This document shows positions 56,777 through 64,000 of a stretch of 64,000 nt of DNA, piece after piece; within the stretch, counting starts at the first letter, position 1; every line of letters starts with the position of its first letter. The notes beneath the pieces were generated by a model that was not told the DNA's origin, ran no database searches, and was given only the letters and a program-made list of their open reading frames with translations. A program made the position numbers and the translations under genes. The stretch is from assembly GCA_958450325.1 (NCBI GenBank), contig OY288257.1, forward strand, positions 14,155,873 to 14,219,872, read 5' to 3'. This DNA comes from Agrostemma githago. Its lineage: Eukaryota; Streptophyta; Magnoliopsida; Caryophyllales; Caryophyllaceae.

Positions 56777-59623
56777 ATTGTTGCTCCCGACGCTTACACC
56801 TGATTCTAGGAAAAATACCAGTAAATGATTTGAACATTTAAAAGAAATATTAGTGAGAGATAGGTAGAAACAAAATAAGGACTTAACTGTTGGGATTATA
56901 TGTTATTGTAACTCAATGACTAGCATTGGATATTTGTTTCTTTTGTCTGGAAGAAGATGAGTGAGCAAGTTGCTGTCATGATGTTGCTCCAGATCGGAAC
57001 AAGACCTGCTTAGAACTCTCAACGCCTGCTGACTCGAGTGGACAACTTGGTGCTCCAAGAAAAATGCTGATGGTGACTTTTCATCTTCGGTTCTGTTTGC
57101 TTAAGCTACAGGTTAGATGATCAAGAGTAGATTCCTGTTCCATGATGTTGCAGTAGATCTAGATGGAGCGACTCAAGACTTGTGTGTTCGTTCCTCTACC
57201 AGAAGATGAAGATATCTCGCGAATTCCTTTGTGGAACCTTGGAGGCCCGAAGATTCTCTTCTCGTTTAAGGTCTTATCTATCTAGAATCATTGATTCTTT
57301 TCTACCTGGTTCTGCCTTTTCCAGTTCTTCTATTATTAACTCTTGTCTTCATTCTTGTGATAAATATTTGATTAATTCTCTTATTTTACCGTCTTCTCTC
57401 TTGAGATTCTTTGGTGTGACCGGTTCTGTCTTAGTAAACCCCGTGAGAGTTAAGTTATAGATATTTGAGGTTTAGTAAACCCTTGTTACCTAGTTTGAGG
57501 ATTGTGAGTTATACCTTTTTTTCTAAGGTAAGTAAGAAATATTCGAGGATTGAGTTGAATGGTATTAGTTGATTAATTAATGGAGTTAGGTTGATACTTT
57601 GGACACCAAACTTTGGGTAATAGGTTAGTTTTGTTATTTTGGAGTACTTAGAGTTGAATGATATTTTGGAGTTGTAAAATTATATCATATTTGATGGATA
57701 CCGAGCACCTAACCTAGAACCTAGAACCGAACTAAATGTAATTGATAGTATTACTTGGGATTCTTACCTAATACTCATTTGATGGATGAGTCGTGAATAT
57801 TTGGGATCTTAGAGTATTGTTTAAGTGTTAGCCTGAGTGTTGTGGTACCATTGAAGGTTTTCATTAATATTGTTAGAAATTTTGGTGGACATAGATAACC
57901 CGTGTTTCTTGAGGTTTAGATCGTGATGTGTAAGGTTGTAACCTTTGAACTTTGGAGTCGAGTGATCTAACTTGGATAAATTGTTGTTAACCTTGAATAG
58001 GAGAAACTTATTGCACAATTAGAGGTTGGATTTATCGCGTTGTTTTGAGGAATACTTAATGCGAATCGTCTTGATGGATTTATAGTTCAGAACCTTTGAC
58101 CAACGAGATTGTGCCTTCGTTGAGTTAATATTTTCGTGGTTTCCTGATATGATATGAAATTTGGTGGAATTTTTAGAAACCTTAGCCCAGTGACGTGTTC
58201 GAAGATGTGAGTGTTCGCTACTACCTGTAGGTTTGAGCGTGTTTGAGGATTAGTTGTACTTTCCCAACTTCTGTAGTTGTGGCATTATAAATATGCTGGT
58301 GATCATTTCTGAGGATTGCGTACCCGAGCATTGTTAAATTGGTGGACCTTGTTTTTGTTCCTTACTCGAGAAATTTGGAGTATACCTCGAGTTCAAACTA
58401 AACTTTATAAACTTTGGATTTAGGAGCCTTATCGATTGCGAGTTTGGGTATATTTTGATAATTGTTGGAATTTTAATTGAGGAGATTAGATTGTAAAACA
58501 ATTATGGATTAGTATCGTGCCGTTTGAATGATTGGATAGTCACGTAAGACAATTTTGGGATTGTGACCAGTAGTACCTCCTAGTGCCTAATATTGGACGT
58601 AACGTATTTGATGGAAATTAGGAACCTATGTTGTGGGAGTCGTACTAGGAATCTCGAGGTCGTTAACCTCTTCTGTAATTCCTTGAGAACTCTATTTGAT
58701 TCTCAATTTCGTCTCTTCCCTTAGCTTTTCTTTAATCCCGCTTCTTCTTCTTCAGCCAATCCCTTTGACTTCTTTATCGGGTTTGAAAATTTATGTTTCG
58801 ATTTGTTGTTGACTTTGACTCTATTTATCCGTTTATCATTTTCCCAAACCTATGTTATGAAAATTTTGACTATTTTAAAATTTTGGGTTATCGGAAAATT
58901 TTAACATTTGAGTTAAAAATTTCAAAACTTCGTTATCGTATTCGTTTTTGGTTGATAATATATATTTAGTCCTTTTTCAAAATGCCTAAATAATTTATTT
59001 TAAAGTATTTCGAAATTATTTTAAATTTCTATTTTCAACCGTTTGAATTTTACAAAAACTTTCATAATCGCTAATATTTTGATTTCTATAAGATTATCAT
59101 GTAAAACGATTTAACATTTTCGAAAAATTTCGCATGTCTAAGTTTTTGTTTTATTTTCGATAGCCTTAAATCTGTTATTGGAAATATTTGACTAGTAGTT
59201 CGATTTTTATTTACAAACTACAAAATTTGATTTCTCAAATTTTTATTTGGTTTTAAAACAAAATATTGACGAATTTCTTAATCAAAACGTTTTACTGTTG
59301 CATTGAAGATATTTGGGTACCTTTCACCCTCGAGTTCGTTTACAAATATTATTTATCTTCGTTATTTTATAAAATAATTTTTAACTTGCGATTTTATTAT
59401 TTTTAACGATTATAAACATTGGGAATTGAGCCCAACTCTTCTTGAAATAAATTTTGTCTTCGATTTTGATTTCATATCACGTTTGAAGCTATGAAAATGT
59501 TTAAACCGATATTGTGATGCGAGTTAAGCAATCTCCTTTTGTTCAAATGATATAACCTTGTTTTCTATTCTATTATTATGTTTTTGTTAGTTTCGAGGAC
59601 GAAACTTTTTTTTAGTGGGGAAG
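56777..59623 (+). other. Noncoding interior of the chromovirus-type element
   Basis: No reverse transcriptase, integrase or chromodomain text in any frame. The last 800 bp are very AT-rich. It is probably a deletion derivative mobilised by a relative. Confidence 0.7.
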
Positions 59624-61403
59624 ACCCCTGATTTTATAAAATTAATTTTAATTAAAATTATGTTCGTATTTTTATTTTTACAATTTAACTCGTAATTCTT
59701 AAAATTATTCTTTTAAATCGTACACCTTATCAATAATTTTTATAATTTTCGATATCGTTTTATAAACCGTTAGTAATTTTAATTATTTACGATCGTTATA
59801 ATATTTTGTTGGTTATCGTGACACTAGTAACTAAATAATATCGATTTCATATTTTCTTCATATTTCGTTAAATTATAAATTTTAACTCAAAATCGTATTT
59901 TTATATATATTATAAACGAAATTTGTATATTTGTTCAATAAATTAATTTTCGTATTACGATTTATACTAATAAATGAGAAAATGGTCGATTTTGTTTTAA
60001 ATATATTTTTTAGTCGAGACTATTTTCACTAATAATTTCCTATCTCTTTTCGATTGACTATTTTTAGTAAAATCCGTATTATTTATTAATAAAAGCTATT
60101 TTCTAAAAATAATTTGAAACCTTTGTAAAATCCATTTCATTTATAAAACTCGTTGACTCGATTAATTTTGATATCGTTTTTCTTAAAACATCTATTTTCT
60201 AAAATTTATAGTTTTAACTTGATTCCCTAATTATTTATAAAATACTATATATTGATTCATTATGTTTCATTTATATTTTGGGTAACGAATTTAGAAATAT
60301 ATTAAAGTTACGATAACGACGATAATAATAAAATGTTTATTTCTTCGGAAATGCTATTTTTATACATTTCACTTATTTTAATAACTTACGTATTTTCTAT
60401 AACAAAATTTCTATTTTAAGTAAGTTTCTTAAAAATAGTAAGTTTCAATTTATAGAAAGTTTCCCTTTTAATATAAAATGTTTATTCCTTTTATCCTCAT
60501 ATTATTATAATGATTATATTTATTTTGAATATCGATTATGGCTTTGTTTTGGAGTTATGGAATATAGTCAAGTGTGGGGTTAGAGTAATATAGTCTGGGA
60601 TGTACGTTTTTGCCATCAACTATAAAGCCGGTGTGCCTATTTGGGGCACATTTGGTCGTTGAACTGGGCGTAGTTTCGCCCAGGAGAGTGTATGTTTTGA
60701 CCTTAAGCTAGATATCGCATCGTGTTAGTCGCCGTCAGCTGAACTAGCATATTTGTTGTCTTGGAGGGGTATGCACTACTTAAACCAGGACCTCGCTGCA
60801 CGCAGTCCTGTTATAGTTGAGTTGCCTAGTTAGAGACTGGATTCTGTTATGAGTTAAGTCTACAGTTCTCGAAGCTAGTTTCTAGTATTATCCTAGTGAA
60901 AGTCTAGCCTTGTGCACACTGATCGAATTTCCATAACGCCATTTTTGAATATTTATATTATCGATTAATTTTGACTTGCAGGTTGGCAAGTGCTTTAAGT
61001 TTCGCTGAAAACTTATTTTTATTATATCGTTTTAATGTTTTTCCATTTTAAATATTTTGATATAATAATACTATTATTTTTCCATATGATATAATATGGC
61101 TGGGAGAACGTCCGAGTTACTCCCCACTGACGTGGCTGTTATGTTTATAACATGACAGGTAATTGCTGCTGGGTTTTGGGTGTGAGCTAGCGAGTAGCGT
61201 GGATCCTACTCTTTTTTCATTCATGTTTATTTATGGATTTTTGTAACCTTGTTTGGAGAATATTTAATTTAGCCCTTTTGTAAAAAGTGGCCTCTGTATT
61301 GACTGACCGTTCTTTTATTAAAATATAGAACATCAGTGTGTTTTAATCCCAAATCTACAGTGTTTCCGCCACGGTATTGCGTTAGATTTTCTAGGGGATT
61401 ACA
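59624..61403 (+). repeat. Chromovirus-type 3' LTR (5' end clipped)
   Basis: 1780 bp, begins at ACCCCTG, so the terminal TGTAAC of the partner LTR is missing; ends GGGGATTACA. Confidence 0.9.
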
Positions 61404-61585
61404 AGGCCACCCTATCGGCATCCCTAAATTGTCGGGACCATTCCTGCAGCATGACGCTCAACCTATCAATTCCCATGGCTAAATTTCTTAAGAGGATAAA
61501 AAGACTTTCTTTTTGCCTTAAGGGAAATAAAAAGATTTCCTTGATTCGTGATGGGAATTATGATGAAATCAAGGGCAAGGGAGGG

Positions 61586-61595
61586 CTATATATAG
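61586..61595 (-). promoter_or_regulatory. TATA box for the antisense ORF
   Basis: CTATATATAG, 110 nt upstream of the minus-strand ATG at 61476. The motif is self-complementary, so strand is inferred from position only. Confidence 0.45.
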
Positions 61596-62158
61596 CATTA
61601 GCCTTGCAAACTTTTTAGGAAAATTTCCTAATTCTAAACGGAATCAACCCACAAGCCTAGTCCCGATACTAGCACGGAAATATTCATCCTGAACTTTCCT
61701 AATTTCTTTAGGAGTCAATCTTTTTCAAAAATTTCCAAATTTCAAAAATTTCAAAATTTCAAACATTTCAAGAAATTTCAAGAATTTCGAAAATTCAAGC
61801 TTTAAAAAAAAATCATTTTTCCCCAACACGAGTCATTTTACTACCTACGTGTTACATGCATTTTATGTGACTTATGTAGGTACGACTCAAACAGGGACAT
61901 GCAACCCTCTGAATCTCCCCAGCATTTTCACGGGATGGGCCTACACACAGGCGCACCCAGGACTTACGCGACAAGTCCAAATGCCCCACGGAGGTACTAT
62001 CATCAAGCTCAGGTATGATTTCTGTCTTATGGCTGGCGAGCCCTTCACGCAAGTCTAACGGACTATAAACGACCCGAACAGAAGTCTATCATGTCTTAAT
62101 TGGCTTGGTAGCTACACTGACTTTCGCCCTATCCAAGCCTCAGTCAGAGTGGGGGCTC
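61596..62158 (+). other. 3' internal end of the Tat element
   Basis: No gene. 61720-61790 is a run of AATTTC-type simple repeats. The rest equals 42402-42784 and ends in the purine tract GAGTGGGGGCTC before the LTR. Confidence 0.75.
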
Positions 62159-63336
62159 TGTAGACACCCGCATTTTGACTGCCAGGTGTCTATGGCAGTT
62201 TCCAAAAAACACCCGATGATGATCGGACGCTAACGTGTTTCTACGCGCTCGGATACGGGCTCAAATCCATTAGTTGCTGGCTAACGCACTTACGGAGTAC
62301 AAATCTCACAAAATCAACCTCAAATCCAGGTCCTGTGGGCCGTTTCCAATCAAATAAGGCTAATTTGGGCCGAAATCGACAACGGAAATAAAACCGACTT
62401 TTAGCGATTTGGTCAACCCCGGTCAAAGTCGTTTCCGAGACATACAAAACAGACCCTCACAACATCAAAAGTCCAAGTCAAACACAAACCCATCAAAAAG
62501 AAACCCAAGTCACGGTCCAAAGCAATGGACCCGCGCGACCCAGCTGGGCCACTCGATCGAGTGCCCCACCCACTCGATCGAGTGGGCCCATATTCAAGCC
62601 CGACTGCAGACGTAACGGGCCACTCGACCGAGTCAGCTGGTTACTCGGTCGAGTAACCCTAACCGGGTGCCCTAGCCTTTGCCTATATAAGCAACCCCAT
62701 GCACACTCAATTACACATCCTTGGACAACCCTAACATCTTTTACACAACTCTACAACCCTAATTCAAACCCTAGCACTACACTAGCAAACCCTAAACCTA
62801 CCTTTAGGAATCGAAACCCTAACCACCATAACTCAACCTCCATAAAACCTCGAAACTCCCGTGTTGAAGCCACGACTACGAGTCTGTTCCGAGACAAGAG
62901 CATGTAGGTTGAGGGTGTCAAAACCCCTTTCTTTCCCTCTTCTTTTCCTCTCGTCATCGTCCTCCTTTTCTTCGTTTTTTTTTCTTTTATTATTTTCTTT
63001 ATCGCATCATAATATCGATAATACCGTTAGTATCAAAACATTAAAATACTTGTCGATTTGTGTCGAATGTGAGTGATGGTGGGATAAGGAAAACCGAATA
63101 TACAAGTGTACTGCACACAGCGTTGCTGGTCGCTTATCCCATCACCCCGATCATTTGATTATTGAAACAAGTTAACTCAAACAATAATCCGTTTTATTTC
63201 TTTTTCATCATTATTCAAGTCACATATTTGCATCGATTTTAAAAAACAAGCATTTTATTTAATAAGGGTCGAAACCCGTTGACGCGGATCTGACATCATG
63301 ATCTCTAGGGATTTATTTCGATGTCGGAGAAGCCGA
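62159..63336 (+). repeat. Tat 3' LTR, truncated
   Basis: Matches 42785-43966: TATA at 62684, palindromes at 62550-62563 and 62571-62584. It stops abruptly after GAAGCCGAG, where an inverted LTR begins, so the last 1.4 kb is missing or displaced. Confidence 0.9.
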
Positions 63337-63571
63337 GTGTGGACATGACATAGGTCCACCCCGACGCGGCCACGCGCGGGTTTGGGGAAGCGAATGAATC
63401 TCCATATGAGAATGGATCGAATTGAAATTTAGGTCGAAGTGGAGTCGCCACCGAACTTTGTGGGAGTTCGGGCCCGTTCGAACCCACTCTATGTCCTAGT
63501 GGGCCGTATACAAAATACGGCCCATTTCCAATGTCAGAGTTTATTGGGCTCGTCCCTTTGCATTTGATACC
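63337..63571 (-). repeat. Inverted 3' end of a Tat LTR
   Basis: TGTGGACATGACATAGGTCC... is the reverse complement of the end of the LTR at 45395 and matches back to about 45160. It starts exactly at an LTR terminus, so it fits a second Tat element inserted in opposite orientation into the first element's LTR. Only 235 bp are seen before another insertion. Confidence 0.85.
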
Positions 63572-64000
63572 TGATAAGTGTAGTTTATAGTGTCTATTTT
63601 ACTGTGTTTTGGTCCCATTTTCCTTGTGGAATCGCTCCTTGGGAGCGGTTTATGGGTTTCTTATGCTTCCTTTAGTTCGTTTCAGGTTCCCGAGACCGAT
63701 TTGGAAGAGTTGGAGCAATTCCGACTCAATACATACACATTTTGAAGCCAACGAAACTAAGGAACGATGACTTGATGCCTTGGAGTCGACCCCGAGACCT
63801 TGGGACCCAATCCCGAGCCTCCATGACCCGATCCCGAGTCCCAAGAATCGACGAGAAACCCATGAGAAGCAAGGAGGGACCAAAAGGAACTTAAAGGAGG
63901 CCTACAAGGCTCAACCGGTCCCGGTTGAGGTGCACAAATAAGGGGGCTACTGTCCAGGGCCCATCCCGACCGGGAGCATGCCTTCCCGGCCGGGACCAAC
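63572..64000 (+). repeat. Start of another LTR (partial)
   Basis: TGATAAGTGTAG... interrupts the inverted LTR and continues to the window edge. A TG start and overall style resemble an Athila-type U3. It carries TCAACCGG-TC-CCGGTTGA (63911-63928), TCCCGACCGGGA (63964-63975) and TCCCGGCCGGGA (63984-63995). The other end is outside the window, so the family is uncertain; minus-strand frames here are not called. Confidence 0.55.

Larger units (their letters stand above)
54978..61403 (+). mobile_element. Non-autonomous chromovirus-type LTR retrotransposon
   Basis: 6.4 kb inserted in the Tat antisense ORF; TSD AGGCC at 54973-54977 and 61404-61408. LTRs 54978-56762 and 59624-61403 differ at about 30 positions in 1.78 kb by eye. 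Initiator tRNA-Met primer site TGGTATCAGAGC at 56765-56776. Before the 3' LTR, AGTGGGGAAG is the kind of tract seen in Tekay-like chromoviruses. The 2.86-kb interior has no gag or pol; the frame 57182-57460 shows no family motif. The 3' LTR lacks the first six bases (TGTAAC) of the 5' LTR. Confidence 0.92.
53240..61476 (-). pseudogene. Antisense ORF of the Tat element (DUF7745/plant-mobile-domain-like), split by an insertion
   Basis: Minus-strand pieces: ATG at 61476 to 61404, then across the chromovirus insertion (one AGGCC counted) 54977-54401, intron 54400-54161 (GTATGT...TTTTTCAG), and 54160-53240. The frame is continuous over the insertion site and the intron. Motifs: YHVFAFPRGEICPL (about 54870), FSFCMLHVYAFEGHMDLL (about 54570), WLYERLSV (54158), RRRAIDFSRQ (54080), GRLILWVVPWWPIYVWTG (53960), LRQYGRAQRIPEIEAF (53860). 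They resemble retroelement-borne PMD-like proteins. Such antisense extra ORFs are known in Tat elements; function unknown. A TAG at 53778-53780 is followed by a basic, Pro/Lys-rich tail in the same frame. The insertion and the TAG make it non-functional here. Confidence 0.78.

Noticed and set aside
57182..57460. 92-codon frame inside the chromovirus-type element
   Set aside because: Short, Ser/Leu-rich, no gag or pol motifs; one isolated frame in noncoding sequence.

Overview
This looks like a repeat-rich nuclear stretch of a flowering-plant genome. Supporting signs are plant-type spliced exons, Athila, Tat and chromovirus Ty3/gypsy elements, Ty1/copia elements, a Helitron, and hAT, Harbinger, Mutator and Stowaway non-autonomous elements. 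A core eudicot, perhaps Caryophyllales, is a weak guess from the recurrent tactccgta/acggagta motif and the element mix. The only host gene I can support is a seven-exon patatin-like lipid acyl hydrolase on the minus strand (21766-40065). Its exons splice in frame to 414 codons, but intron 3 is about 15.8 kb because transposons accumulated in it.

Layout. 1-2948: 3' part of a Helitron with broken RepHel exons and a preserved hairpin-CTAG end. 4201-17391: nearly complete Athila element with 1.52-kb LTRs, tRNA-Asp primer site, gag-pol broken by one UAG, a broken third ORF and TSD CTGCT. 17397-19386: LTR remnants. 19500-21290: dead LINE on the minus strand. 21766-40065: patatin-like gene. Its intron 3 holds a decayed copia element with a young copia inside it (23770-28367, TSD AAAAT), a 3.1-kb non-autonomous LTR element (31572-34695, TSD CAGAG), a Mutator-like element, a minisatellite and a Stowaway MITE. 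40360-42122: Harbinger-like element with a hAT-like element nested inside. 42402-63336: Tat/Ogre-type elements. The LTR at 42785-45395 has 3' internal sequence on its left and gag-pol on its right, so two copies share it. The second copy carries gag, pol and a spliced antisense ORF that is split by a non-autonomous chromovirus (54978-61403, TSD AGGCC). 63337-64000: an inverted Tat LTR piece, then the start of another LTR.

Most striking pattern. Four unrelated LTR elements each carry an array of their own short self-complementary motif: AGTCTATAGACT in Athila (LTR, pol coding sequence and 3' spacer), CACTCGATCGAGTG in Tat (LTR and antisense-ORF intron), TCCCGGCCGGGA in the LTR at the right edge, and CCTTGC...GCAAGG hairpin units in the leader of the 3.1-kb element. 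In Athila the motif is translated in frame as a repeated SLQTG peptide, and 9 of 12 substitutions between its two LTRs fall in the 213 bp around the array. I know of no standard name for this.

All positions were read by eye; no alignment or search was run.
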